A stretch of 64,000 nt of DNA. It comes from Parasulfuritortus sp049322515 (GTDB taxonomy: Bacteria > Pseudomonadota > Gammaproteobacteria > Burkholderiales > Thiobacillaceae). Position 1 is the stretch's first letter. Every line of letters starts with the position of its first letter. Shown piece by piece: positions 49,260 to 58,752 of the stretch. The translations under genes and the position numbers were made by a program. The stretch covers positions 12,115 to 76,114 of the forward strand of contig JBMOQW010000018.1 of the NCBI GenBank assembly GCA_049322515.1, in the 5' to 3' direction. The notes beneath the pieces are model-generated. The model saw only the letters and a program-made list of their open reading frames with translations. It was not told the origin of the DNA and ran no database searches.

Positions 49260-51398
49260 ATGATTCGATCGATCTCGCACCGTCCCACGACCACCTTGCT
49301 CGTGGTGCTGCCCCTCAACCTGCTGGCCGCTTGCCTGGCCACCTGGCTGGCCTTGACGCCGCCATGGCTCGGCCTGCATCCCCAGGTGGATGGGACCCGT
49401 GTCCGGGCCGGGCTCACCCTCGGGCCGAGCGCCGAAATCCCCACCGGAGCGACCCTGGTCAGCCTGCGTGGCCTCGGCGAGTCCGAAGCCGTCGACCTGC
49501 TTCCTGTGGATCTGACCGAAGAACCCGACGTCGCGGCAAGCTACGCCGACATGGCAAGTTTTTTCTCGCGCCAGTCCCTGCTTGCCCGTCATCTGGCCCA
49601 CCCAGGCATCGAACTGACCTGGCGCCAGGCGTCGTCCTTAACCCGCAGTCTGGTGGTCCCCGCCGCCCGGCCCCTGGCCGATCTTCCGGCCGGCTTCTGG
49701 TTCCAGCTCGGCGTCGCCATGCTGGGTTGCCTGATCGCGTGCTGGGTCTGGATCCTGCGTCCGAGAGATCCTGCCGCCGTCATGTTCGCCGTGACCGGGG
49801 TCGCTTTTCCCCTGTTCGCGTTTCCCGCCGCGATCTACAGCAGCCGGGAGCTGGCCCTGTCCGGAGCACTCTTCACGCAACTCAGCAGCCTCAACCACTT
49901 CGGTGCGGTGCTTTTCGGCACTGCACTGGTGGGCATATTCCTCTGCCATCCCAGGCCGCTGATCAGGCCGCGCCACCTGCCCTGGTTGTTCCTCGCCTAT
50001 GGCACCTGGTGGTTGCTCGATGCCAGCCGTCTGGCGCCCGACCTTGACTGGGGCCATCGCTACGCCGTGATGTCGCAAATGCTCGGTGCCCTCGGGTTGG
50101 CAGGCTGGCAATGGTTCCGGGCCCGTGGCGCGCCCCTGGAACGGGCCGCCCTGCGCTGGTTCATCCTGTCCCTCCTGCTCGGCAGCGGCCTCTTCATCCT
50201 GTCGATGGTGGCCAGCATCAGCCTGGGCTGGCTGCCGCCGATCCCCCAGGGCTATGCTTTCGGGTTTTTCCTGCTCATCTATCTCGGCATCGCGCTCGGA
50301 ATCGGCCGCTATCGATTGTTCGACCTCGACGAGTGGGCTTACCGGATCCTGCTCTGGGTGGGGGGGGCGAGCCTGGTGGCCAGCCTGGACGCCATGCTGA
50401 TCCTCGGGCTCGGCTGGCAACCCGAGCTCTCGCTCGGCCTGACCCTGCTGATTGCCGGTTGGCTCTACTTTCCAGCCCGTCAATGGCTCTGGCAGCATGT
50501 GGCACATCGGCCCAGCGTGCGTCTCCATGAATTGCTTCCGGATGTCGTGGAGATCGCCTTCCAGCCCGCGCGCAGCGAGCGTTCGGTACGTTGGCGACAG
50601 TTGCTTGAACGCCTGCTCGCGCCCCTCGAGTGCCTGCCCGACTCGGCCGACAATGTCGAATTGATCGAGGACGGGCTGGGTCTCCGGATCCCGCCTTGCG
50701 GCGGGCTGGACGGAGTCCGACTGCGCTTCGCCCAGCAAGGTCGCCGCTTGTTTACCCGCCAGGACCAGGCACTGGCTTCGGCCCTTTGCCAGCTCATGGA
50801 CCAGGCCGAGGCGAGCCGCCTGGCGCATGAACAGGGGCTCATCAAGGAGCGCCAACGGATCGCGCGCGACATGCACGACGATGTCGGCGCCCGGCTGCTG
50901 ACCTTGATCCATCGTGCCGAACACCCGGACGTCGCCGACATCGCCCGCGCGGCCATGCGCGACCTGCGCAGCGCGTTGTCCGCACTCGACAGCCGTGCCA
51001 GACCTCTGCGGGAACTCCTCCATGACTGGCATGCCGAGGCCGGCCAGCGTTGCGAGGCGGCGGGCGTCACCCTGCACTGGCTGAATCCCGACCCGCTCCC
51101 GGACCATGATCTGTTGCCCGGACAGCGGCTGGTGCTTGAACGGGGCCTGCGGGAGGGGCTGACCAATGCCCTGAAGCATGCGCATCCGACCGTCGTCAAG
51201 ATCGAGATCGGCATCGATCACGACCAAGTTCGGCTTTCGGTGACCGATGACGGTACCGCGCCGCCCCCCGATACCTGGGTGCATGGTCGAGGCTTGCGTG
51301 GCCTGGGCGACCGACTCCAAGAGCATGAGGGCCGCTTCGACCTGACAGCCGTTGGCGGCGGCGGCTCCCGCTTGTGCTTGTCGTTGGCGCTCAGATGA
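49260..51398 (+). CDS. Membrane sensor histidine kinase (NarX/DesK-type HisKA_3)
   Basis: A 712-residue kinase; ATG at 49260 gives a clean N-terminal membrane segment. A periplasmic loop (about 40-140, PDZ-like GATLVSLRGLGESEA) is followed by about eight membrane helices (150-425), a linker GAF-like part and a HisKA_3 domain with His in RIARDMHDDVGARLL, then HATPase with EGLTNALKHAHP and GRGLRGLGDRL. The stop overlaps the start of its response regulator. The signal is unknown. Confidence 0.85.
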   Translation: MIRSISHRPTTTLLVVLPLNLLAACLATWLALTPPWLGLHPQVDGTRVRAGLTLGPSAEIPTGATLVSLRGLGESEAVDLLPVDLTEEPDVAASYADMASFFSRQSLLARHLAHPGIELTWRQASSLTRSLVVPAARPLADLPAGFWFQLGVAMLGCLIACWVWILRPRDPAAVMFAVTGVAFPLFAFPAAIYSSRELALSGALFTQLSSLNHFGAVLFGTALVGIFLCHPRPLIRPRHLPWLFLAYGTWWLLDASRLAPDLDWGHRYAVMSQMLGALGLAGWQWFRARGAPLERAALRWFILSLLLGSGLFILSMVASISLGWLPPIPQGYAFGFFLLIYLGIALGIGRYRLFDLDEWAYRILLWVGGASLVASLDAMLILGLGWQPELSLGLTLLIAGWLYFPARQWLWQHVAHRPSVRLHELLPDVVEIAFQPARSERSVRWRQLLERLLAPLECLPDSADNVELIEDGLGLRIPPCGGLDGVRLRFAQQGRRLFTRQDQALASALCQLMDQAEASRLAHEQGLIKERQRIARDMHDDVGARLLTLIHRAEHPDVADIARAAMRDLRSALSALDSRARPLRELLHDWHAEAGQRCEAAGVTLHWLNPDPLPDHDLLPGQRLVLERGLREGLTNALKHAHPTVVKIEIGIDHDQVRLSVTDDGTAPPPDTWVHGRGLRGLGDRLQEHEGRFDLTAVGGGGSRLCLSLALR

Positions 51399-52030
51399 TG
51401 CAAGCCATCCTGATCGTCGATGACCTGGTGGCCGCGCGCGCCTTGCTCGATCGGGCGGCCCGGCTGGCCTTTCCGGACTGCCGCCCGACGCATGCGTCCT
51501 CAGTCGCCGAGGCCCAGGCCGCGATCCAGACCGCGCGTTTCGACCTCGCCCTGATCGACCTTGGCCTGGGCGATGGCGATGGCATCGAGGTCTTGAGATG
51601 CTTGTCGACGCTTCAACCCGAATGCATCGGGGTGGTCGCCACCATCCTCGACGACGACGGGCATGTGTTCGATGCCCTGCGCGCCGGGGCCCAGGGTTAT
51701 CTGCTTAAGGACCATCCCGAAGCCTGGCTGGCGACTCAGATGCGCGGCATTCGCGACGGCCAGCCGCCCCTGTCACCGTCCATCGCCCGCCGCTTGATCG
51801 GACACTTCGCCCAAGCGCAAGCCGACTCGGCCGGCTCCGTCAGCTTGAGCCCGCGTGAAACCGAAGTCCTGGCCCGGCTCGCCCAGGGCGAACGGCTGGC
51901 GGACATCGCCGAGGCGCTCGAGCTGTCGCGCCACACGGTCGGCGATCACGTCAAGAACATTTACCGCAAGCTGAACATCCGCAGCCGTGCCGAAGCGGCC
52001 CTGAAGGCACGCGCGATGGGCCTGGCCTGA
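51395..52030 (+). CDS. NarL-type response regulator
   Basis: A 211-residue partner of the preceding kinase, starting at ATG 51395 (ATGA overlap). Receiver with VDDL, Asp in ALIDLGLGDGDG (about residue 54) and LLKDHPE; HTH with LSPRETEVLARLAQGERLADIAEALELSRHTVGDHVKNIYRKL. It ends next to the convergent glucan phosphorylase gene. Confidence 0.9.
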   Translation: MMQAILIVDDLVAARALLDRAARLAFPDCRPTHASSVAEAQAAIQTARFDLALIDLGLGDGDGIEVLRCLSTLQPECIGVVATILDDDGHVFDALRAGAQGYLLKDHPEAWLATQMRGIRDGQPPLSPSIARRLIGHFAQAQADSAGSVSLSPRETEVLARLAQGERLADIAEALELSRHTVGDHVKNIYRKLNIRSRAEAALKARAMGLA

Positions 52031-52031
52031 A

Positions 52032-54587
52032 TCACAACCAGATCATCAGGCCAATCTCGAAGGGATGGGTCAGCAGGTCGTTGCAGGGAAACACCCGGAT
52101 ACGGTAGATCAGCCGACCGCAATACTCCGGGGTCAGCTCCAGGGTGAACACGCATTCGTCGCCCTGGGTGCCGGTGGCCTCGAAGGGCAGCTTGCGCAGT
52201 TCCTTTTCCTGGCCCTGCTTGGAGGCCCGACCGACCAGCATCTCGACCCGCACGTCACTGGGCGCCAGGCCGTTCAGCTTGACCGCGACCTGGACCTGGA
52301 CGTTTTCGCTGAAGGTAATGCGCCGGGTCGGCTCATCCAGGCGCCGGATCGTCACGCCCGACCAGGCGCTCTGGATGCGGCCCTTCCACTCGGAAAGCGT
52401 GCGGGCGGCCTCGAAATGGCCTTCGGAGAAGCGTTCCCACTGACGGCTGGCCGGCGCGTAGAACATGTCCACGTACTGGCGCACCATGCGGTTCGAGTTG
52501 AAGCTGGGCAGCAGCGTGGCGATTGAACGCTTGGCCATGCGCACCCACTGTGCGGAAAAGCCCAGTTCGCCTCGGCGGTAGTACATGGGGATGACCTGGT
52601 CCTGGAGCAGCTCGTAGAGGGTCTGGCTATCCTCGCGGTTGCGCCGGGCGTCGTCGTAGTATTCCGGGGCCGGCTTGATCGCCCAGCCGTTGCTGCCATC
52701 GTAGCCCTCGTCCCACCAGCCATCGGTGACCGACAGGTTGAGCACGCCGTTCATGGCTGCCTTCATGCCCGAGGTGCCGGAGGCCTCCAGCGGGTAGATC
52801 GGGTTGTTCAGCCAGACGTCGCACCCGGACACCAGGCGCCGGGCCAGACCGAGGTCGTAACCCTCGACCATGAGCAGCTTGCCCTCAAACTCCGGCCAAC
52901 GGGAAATCTCATGGATGCGCTTGATCAGCTCCTGGCCCGGCTTGTCGGCGGGATGCGCCTTGCCGGCAAAGATGAACAGCACCGGCCGCTCGGCGTCATT
53001 GATGATCTGGCGCAACCAGTCCAGGTTCTCGAACAGCAAGGTGGCGCGTTTGTAGGTGGCGAAGCGGCGTGCGAATCCCACCACCAGCACGTTCGGGTCG
53101 AGCGGATTGGCGTACTTGAGCATGCGGTCCAGGTGCGCCTCGGAGCCGTGGTTGCGCAGGTGCTGCATGGTGATGCGATGACGCACCGAATGCAGCATCT
53201 GGGTCTTGATGGCCTGGTGCACCGACCAGAAATGGTGGTCGGGAATGTTCTCGACCTGATGCCAGAACGCCTGGTCGGTGAGGCGCCGACGCCATTCGTA
53301 GCCCAGCTTGTTGTCGAACAGATCCTGCCATTCCTGGGCCAGGAACGTGGAGACGTGGACACCGTTGGTGATGTAATTCATCGGCGACTCGTCGGGCGTC
53401 ACCTGCGGCCACATGTCGGACAGGATGTGCGACGACACGCCGCCGTGGATGCGCGATACGCCATTGTGGTGCCGGCTGCCGTTCAGGGCCAGCTTGGTCA
53501 TGTTGTAATCCTGGCCGTGGCCGGCGCCGCCGAGGCGCAGGAAGTCAGCACGGCTGATGCCAAGCTCCTCACAGCATTGGCCGAAATAATCCCAGACCAT
53601 GTTCTCCGCGAAGTGGTCATGGCCGGCCGGCACCGGGGTGTGGGTGGTGAACACGGTGTTGACCGCGACCGCCTCCAGGGCCGCCTGGAAATTGAGGCCC
53701 TGGTGCTTGACCATGCGCCGGACCCGCTCCAGGACCAGGAAGGCGGCATGACCTTCGTTGATGTGATAGGCGGTGGGCTGGACCTCCATGGCCTCCAGGG
53801 CGCGCACCCCGCCCACGCCGAGCACGATCTCCTGCTGGATCCGGGTCTGCTTGTCGCCGCCATAGAGCTGATGGGTGATGTAACGGTCCTCGGGCGAATT
53901 CTCCGGCAGATCGGTATCGAGCAGCAGCATGCGGACGTGGCCGACCATGGCCTCCCAGACCTTGACCACCACGCTGCGGCCGGGGAATTCGAGGTGGACA
54001 TGGACCTCGTTGCCCTCCTTGCTCATGGCCGGGCGGATCGGCAGGTCGTCGAAGTCGGAATCGGTGTAGGTGGCGACCTGGTGGCCATCGTTGTCGATGC
54101 GCTGGGAGAAGTAGCCCTGCCGGTACAGGAGGCCCACCGCGATGAACGGCAGGCGCAGGTCGGAGGCTGCCTTGCAGTGGTCGCCGGCCAGGATGCCGAG
54201 ACCGCCGGAATAGATCGGAAAACTCTCGTGGAAGCCAAACTCGGCGCAGAAGTAGGCGACCAGGTCGCCCTCCTTGAAGGGCAGTGCCGCATCGCGGTGC
54301 AGCGGCTCGCTCATGTAGGTATCGAAGGCCGACAGCACCCGGTTGTAATTGCCGAGGAAGATGTGGTCGGCGGCGGCCTCGTCCAGCTTGTCCTCGTCGA
54401 CCCGTTTCAGGAAGGCCTTTGGGCTGTTGCCGACCGCGCCCCAGAGGCCGGGGTGCAGGCGCGCGAACAGGGTGCGGCTGGGCCGATCCCAGCTGTACCA
54501 GAGGTTCTCAGCCAATTCCTTGAGGCGGGCCAGTCGTTCCGGGACGCGCGGATTGACCTCGATGGTGTAACTCGTTCCTGGTTTCAT
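52032..54587 (-). CDS. glgP: Alpha-glucan phosphorylase
   Basis: An 851-residue enzyme releasing glucose 1-phosphate from glycogen. The N-terminal DUF3417 domain (about 10-120, LAENLWYSWDRPSRTLF) marks the long alpha-glucan phosphorylase class. The PLP site EASGTSGMKAAMNG (about residue 600), TNGVHV and HLNEGHAAF-like YHINEGHAAFL are present. Its removal of stored glucan would feed zwf/gnd. Confidence 0.92.
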   Translation of the reverse strand: MKPGTSYTIEVNPRVPERLARLKELAENLWYSWDRPSRTLFARLHPGLWGAVGNSPKAFLKRVDEDKLDEAAADHIFLGNYNRVLSAFDTYMSEPLHRDAALPFKEGDLVAYFCAEFGFHESFPIYSGGLGILAGDHCKAASDLRLPFIAVGLLYRQGYFSQRIDNDGHQVATYTDSDFDDLPIRPAMSKEGNEVHVHLEFPGRSVVVKVWEAMVGHVRMLLLDTDLPENSPEDRYITHQLYGGDKQTRIQQEIVLGVGGVRALEAMEVQPTAYHINEGHAAFLVLERVRRMVKHQGLNFQAALEAVAVNTVFTTHTPVPAGHDHFAENMVWDYFGQCCEELGISRADFLRLGGAGHGQDYNMTKLALNGSRHHNGVSRIHGGVSSHILSDMWPQVTPDESPMNYITNGVHVSTFLAQEWQDLFDNKLGYEWRRRLTDQAFWHQVENIPDHHFWSVHQAIKTQMLHSVRHRITMQHLRNHGSEAHLDRMLKYANPLDPNVLVVGFARRFATYKRATLLFENLDWLRQIINDAERPVLFIFAGKAHPADKPGQELIKRIHEISRWPEFEGKLLMVEGYDLGLARRLVSGCDVWLNNPIYPLEASGTSGMKAAMNGVLNLSVTDGWWDEGYDGSNGWAIKPAPEYYDDARRNREDSQTLYELLQDQVIPMYYRRGELGFSAQWVRMAKRSIATLLPSFNSNRMVRQYVDMFYAPASRQWERFSEGHFEAARTLSEWKGRIQSAWSGVTIRRLDEPTRRITFSENVQVQVAVKLNGLAPSDVRVEMLVGRASKQGQEKELRKLPFEATGTQGDECVFTLELTPEYCGRLIYRIRVFPCNDLLTHPFEIGLMIWL

Positions 54588-54622
54588 GGCGTGGGCTTCC
54601 TTCCTTGCGAGCGGTTGTTCTT

Positions 54623-55171
54623 TTAGTCGAGACGAACGAAATGTTCGCGGTAATACTTCATCTCATCGATGGATTCCATGATGTCGGCCAGCGCGGTGTG
54701 GCTGTTGGCCTTCTTGAACCCGTCCATGATGCCGGGCTTCCAGCGCTTGGCGAGTTCCTTGAGGGTCGAGACATCCAGGTTTCGGTAGTGGAAATAGGCC
54801 TCCAGCTGGGGCATCCAGCGCGCCAGGAAACGGCGGTCCTGGCAGATCGAATTGCCGCACATGGGCGAGGTGCGGGCCGGCACGTGCTGCTTCATGAAAT
54901 GCAGCATGGCCTCCTCGACATCGGACTCGCTGAGCAGCGAGGCTTTCACCTTGTCGATCAGGCCGGACTTGCCGTGGGTGCCCTTGTTCCAGTTGTCCAT
55001 GGCATCGAGCACGGCATCCGGCTGGTGCACCACCAGGACCGGGCCTTCGGCGATCACTTCGAGATGCTTGTCGGTGACGATCAGGGCGACCTCGATGATG
55101 CGGTCGTTGTCCGGGTCCAGGCCGGTCATTTCCATGTCGATCCAGACCAGGTTGCTATCGTTTTGAGCCAT
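54623..55171 (-). CDS. orn: Oligoribonuclease
   Basis: A 182-residue DEDDh exonuclease that degrades short RNAs and pGpG. The active-site blocks are WIDMEMTGLD (DxE), GNSICQDRRF and NSHTALADIMESI (with the final His-Asp). ATG at 55171 is preferred over an upstream ATG that adds a basic extension. Confidence 0.92.
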   Translation of the reverse strand: MAQNDSNLVWIDMEMTGLDPDNDRIIEVALIVTDKHLEVIAEGPVLVVHQPDAVLDAMDNWNKGTHGKSGLIDKVKASLLSESDVEEAMLHFMKQHVPARTSPMCGNSICQDRRFLARWMPQLEAYFHYRNLDVSTLKELAKRWKPGIMDGFKKANSHTALADIMESIDEMKYYREHFVRLD

Positions 55172-55240
55172 GGGTATGCAGGGATGGGCGGAAAGGCGAT
55201 TGTGGCATAATCGCTTCGAAACCGTCACCGCGCCTCGCTA

Positions 55241-56506
55241 ATGGCCTCATTTGAAAACGTTTTTTTGGCTGCATTCATCCTCAGCTTCGGCCTCAAGCTA
55301 TGGCTCGCGCTGCGTCAGTTGCGCCACGTCTACCTGCACCGGGAACGGCCTCCCGAGGCGTTCGCCGGCCGCATCTCGGCCGAACAGCACCGGCTCGCTG
55401 CGGATTACACCCTGGCCAAGACCCGGCTCGCCCTGCCGCACCTGGCCCTCGATGGTGCCCTGCTGCTCTGGCTCACCCTGGGCGGCGGCCTGCAATGGCT
55501 GCATGACCAGCTGGCCGGGTGGACCAGTGCCCCGCTCTGGCACGGTACCCTGCTCCTGCTCGCCCTGTCCCTGATCGGCTCGGTCATTGAACTGCCCCTC
55601 TCCCTGTATCGGCAATTCGTGGTCGAAGCCCGCTTCGGTTTCAACCGCCAGACCCTGGCCGGCTTCTTCGCCGACCTGGCCAAGCAAGCCGTGCTCGGGT
55701 TGGCCCTGGGCGCCCCGCTGATTTTCCTGGTGCTCTGGCTGATGGGTGCCATGGGCGCGCACTGGTGGCTGTGGGTGTGGGGGGTCTGGATGGCCTTCAA
55801 CCTGATCGTGCTGGCGGTCTACCCGACCCTGATCGCGCCGCTTTTCAACAGCTTCCAGCCACTCGCCGACGCCGGCCTCAAGGCCCGCATCGAGCGCCTG
55901 CTGGACCGGACCGGATTCCATAGCAACGGCGTGTTCGTGATGGATGGCTCGAAGCGTTCCAGCCATGGCAACGCCTACTTCACCGGGCTCGGCAAGAGCA
56001 AACGCATCGTTTTCTTCGACACCCTGCTCGACCAGCTCGACGCCGACCAGACCGAGGCCGTGCTGGCCCATGAGTTGGGCCATTACAAGCGTCGCCACGT
56101 GGCCAAGCGGATCGCGTTCATGTTCCTGTCCAGCCTGGCCCTGCTCGCCCTGCTCGCCGCCCTGAAGGACGCCGACAGCTTCTACGCCGGTCTCAATGTC
56201 GCGGCGCGCGGCGATGCGGTGGCCCTGGCGCTGTTCTTCCTGGTCCTGCCGGTGTTCCTGTTCCCGGTCACGCCACTGATGAGCCTGGTGTCGCGCAAGC
56301 ATGAATTCGAGGCCGACGCCTTCGCAGCCGAGCATAGCCGGCCAGAACATCTGGTTTCCGCCCTGGTGGCCCTGTATCGCGACAATGCCACCACGCTGAC
56401 CCCGGATCCGCTCTACTCGCTGTTCTACGACAGCCATCCCAAGGCCACCGAGCGGATCGCCCGTCTGCAAGGCCTGGCGCTGCCCGCGGCCCATGCGCCG
56501 GCCTGA
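55241..56506 (+). CDS. M48-family membrane metalloprotease (Ste24-like)
   Basis: A 421-residue integral membrane protein with helices at both ends of the catalytic part. The zinc site is HELGH at 277-281, and the third ligand is Glu in KHEFEADAFA (about residue 350). The N-terminal region (RQLRHV to ELPLSLYRQFVVEARFGFNRQT) matches the CAAX-protease Ste24 pattern. Likely role: quality control of membrane or outer-membrane proteins. It lies upstream of rsgA. Confidence 0.88.
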   Translation: MASFENVFLAAFILSFGLKLWLALRQLRHVYLHRERPPEAFAGRISAEQHRLAADYTLAKTRLALPHLALDGALLLWLTLGGGLQWLHDQLAGWTSAPLWHGTLLLLALSLIGSVIELPLSLYRQFVVEARFGFNRQTLAGFFADLAKQAVLGLALGAPLIFLVLWLMGAMGAHWWLWVWGVWMAFNLIVLAVYPTLIAPLFNSFQPLADAGLKARIERLLDRTGFHSNGVFVMDGSKRSSHGNAYFTGLGKSKRIVFFDTLLDQLDADQTEAVLAHELGHYKRRHVAKRIAFMFLSSLALLALLAALKDADSFYAGLNVAARGDAVALALFFLVLPVFLFPVTPLMSLVSRKHEFEADAFAAEHSRPEHLVSALVALYRDNATTLTPDPLYSLFYDSHPKATERIARLQGLALPAAHAPA

Positions 56507-56530
56507 GTCCAGCCTCCGCCGGAGGCCGTT

Positions 56531-57415
56531 CTGGACCTGAGCCCCGGCCGCGTCGTGGCGGCCCACGGCAAGCGCTTCCTGGTCGAGACCGCGACGGCCC
56601 GGCTGGACTGCGTCACCCGTGGCAAGAAGGGCGGCATCGCCTGCGGCGACCAGGTCGAAGTCCGCCCGACCGGCGCCGAGGGCGGCGTGATCGAGCGCGT
56701 ACTGCCACGCACCAACCTGCTCTACCGTTCCGACCGATTCCACACCAAGCTGCTGGCCGCCAACCTGGATCAGGCCTTCGTGGTCACCGCCGCAGTGCCC
56801 AGCCCCGATCCCGGCCTGCTCGACCGCTGCCTGGTCGCCTGCGAGGCGGCCGGCATCCCGGCGCGCATCGTGGTCAACAAGACCGATCTGCCGGAAACCC
56901 AGGTTTGGCTCGACCGTCTGCGCACCTATGAACAGCTCGGCTATCCGCTCATCGCCCTGTCCGCACGCCAGGGCGTGGCGCCGCTCCTGGACTGGCTGCG
57001 CGACCGCGTATCGATCTTTGTCGGCGCCTCCGGGGTCGGCAAGAGCACCTTGATCAACGCGCTGGTGCCGGAGGCTGCGATTGCCACGCGCGAGATTTCC
57101 GAAGCCCTCGACACTGGCAAGCACACCACCACCCACACCCGCCTGCACCCACTGCCGGGCGGCGGCGCCCTGATCGATTCGCCGGGCATGCAGGAATTCG
57201 CGCTACACCATGTCGATGCCGCGACCTTGCAGTCGGCCTTTCCCGAGTTCCGTCCGCTGATCGGCCAATGCCGGTTCTACAACTGCCGGCACCTGAAAGA
57301 GCCGAACTGCGCCATCCTCGCCGCCGTCGCGGAGGGCCGCATCGCGAGGCCACGCTGGCGCAGCTACGAAACCCTGTGCCGGGAACTCGACCTGGCCGCG
57401 AACGACTATCGATGA
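56531..57415 (+). CDS. rsgA: Ribosome biogenesis GTPase A, probable non-AUG start
   Basis: A circularly permuted GTPase: OB-fold (about 1-70), G4 NKTDLP, G1 GASGVGKSTLIN, G3 DSPGMQEF and a zinc knuckle (CRFYNCRHLKEPNC). It checks 30S subunit maturation. The first ATG/GTG would be the GTG at 56555, but that removes the conserved GRVVAAHG strand. A CTG at 56531 lies six bases after GGAGG and restores the strand, so I prefer CTG (294 residues). Confidence 0.85.
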   Translation: MDLSPGRVVAAHGKRFLVETATARLDCVTRGKKGGIACGDQVEVRPTGAEGGVIERVLPRTNLLYRSDRFHTKLLAANLDQAFVVTAAVPSPDPGLLDRCLVACEAAGIPARIVVNKTDLPETQVWLDRLRTYEQLGYPLIALSARQGVAPLLDWLRDRVSIFVGASGVGKSTLINALVPEAAIATREISEALDTGKHTTTHTRLHPLPGGGALIDSPGMQEFALHHVDAATLQSAFPEFRPLIGQCRFYNCRHLKEPNCAILAAVAEGRIARPRWRSYETLCRELDLAANDYR

Positions 57416-58041
57416 CCCGCAACCTTGGCCTTCTTTTTTTGGTCATGGCCGCACTGGCACTGTCCGGCATAGCCCCCTATGACCGTGCAACCTGGTGGTT
57501 GGAAGTGGCCCCCGTGTTCATCGTGATGCCGCTGCTCTGGGCGACCCGGACGCACTTTCCCCTGACGCCACTCCTGTATCTCCTGATCACCCTGCACTGT
57601 CTGGTGCTGATCTACGGCGGCGCTTACACCTATGCCCGGGTACCGCTCGGTTTCTGGTTGCAGGACCTGTTTGACCTGGCCCGCAATCCCTACGACAAGA
57701 TCGGCCATTTCATGCAGGGCTTTGTGCCCGGCCTTGCAGCCCGGGAAATCCTCCTGCGCGGGGCTTACGTCCATGGTCGCACCATGGCCGGCTTCCTGTC
57801 GGTCTGCGTGGCACTCGCGGTGAGCGCGGTGTACGAACTGCTGGAATGGGCGGCGGCTCTGCTGATGGGCCAAGGCGCAGACGAATTCCTGGGCACCCAG
57901 GGCGACGTCTGGGACACCCAGTCGGACATGTTCATGGCCCTGGTCGGAGCGATCCTCGCGCTGGCCCTGCTGGCACGCCGGCACGACCGGGAGATCGCCG
58001 GTGTTCAGGCTCAGGCCTGGGTTGGCACCAGATGCGCCTGA
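57412..58041 (+). CDS. DUF2238 (YjdF-like) membrane protein
   Basis: A 209-residue protein with about six membrane helices and the DUF2238 marks RNPYDKIGHFMQGFVPGLAAREILLR and a later ELLEWAAALL with GTQGDVWDTQSDM. The start overlaps the rsgA stop by four bases. Function is not established. Confidence 0.85.
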   Translation: MTRNLGLLFLVMAALALSGIAPYDRATWWLEVAPVFIVMPLLWATRTHFPLTPLLYLLITLHCLVLIYGGAYTYARVPLGFWLQDLFDLARNPYDKIGHFMQGFVPGLAAREILLRGAYVHGRTMAGFLSVCVALAVSAVYELLEWAAALLMGQGADEFLGTQGDVWDTQSDMFMALVGAILALALLARRHDREIAGVQAQAWVGTRCA

Positions 58042-58096
58042 ATTGTTGCTCGACCCCACGATTCGCGGATTGTATTACGATTAGCTTCGACTGCAC

Positions 58097-58528
58097 TCAA
58101 CGGCACTGATAGGGGCTCTCGCCAGCCTGCTCTTGCTTGGTTTGCACGTCAAGAATGTCCACCGTGTCGGTGACCGGTTGGTAGGTGGGGTCGCCGTCGG
58201 CATCGAGGATCATCTCGCCGTCGGCATCGGTGGCTTCGATGTATTCCGTTCGCTCGCCTCGCCAGTAGACGGTTTGCAGGATGTTTTCGGGGCTGTAGCT
58301 TCCGCCACCCGTTGCGGCATCGGAAGCTTGGTTCAACAGGCTACCGCTGATGGCGCCAGCATTGAAGCTAGCGGGTGATCAGACTCTGGGCATGGAGAGG
58401 GTGGCATCGTCGTAGCTGCCGTCCGTGCCGGGGTTGGCGTAGGCATTGGCCTGGAAGATCAGGATAAGCGCGGCGGCGATGAACGCACTCGGGTGTTTGG
58501 ATCGCTTGGTCAATGCGCGCTTGGGCAT
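58097..58528 (-). pseudogene. Small secreted protein gene broken by an in-frame TGA
   Basis: From ATG 58528 a signal-peptide protein of 49 codons (MPKRALTKRSKHPSAF, then a hydrophobic core ending ANAYA-N) reaches TGA at 58379-58381. The same frame continues without another stop for 94 codons: SFNAGAISGSLLNQASDAATGGG, YWRGERTEYIEATDADGEM and a Cys near the end (YQCR). Both halves read like one 143-residue secreted protein. No family is recognised. A nonsense mutation, sequencing error or recoding are possible. The stretch 58529-58752 has two GTCCCCGTTTARTCTT repeats and no supported gene. Confidence 0.55.
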
Positions 58529-58575
58529 GGTTGGCGCTTCAGGCGCGGGGCTTTCAAAATGCTCATGAATATCGT

Positions 58576-58625
58576 GGTCCCCGTTTAGTCTTACCGTTTA
58601 ATCTTCTGTCCCCGTTTAATCTTCA
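58576..58625. repeat. Short direct repeats GTCCCCGTTTARTCTT
   Basis: GTCCCCGTTTAGTCTT begins near 58579 and GTCCCCGTTTAATCTT near 58608, with a further TTTAATCTTC between them. They may be remnants of an excised element or binding sites. Nothing links them to a known family. Confidence 0.4.
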
Positions 58626-58752
58626 TGGGTCGACTCTTGGACTGAAGCCCCGGATGGCCTTGGCCCACGTTGCCCAGCAGAAGCGCTGAAACTTCAGCGC
58701 AAATCCTCGTAATCGTCAGGCACCCGAGACCTGAACCACAGAGGCAATGCAA

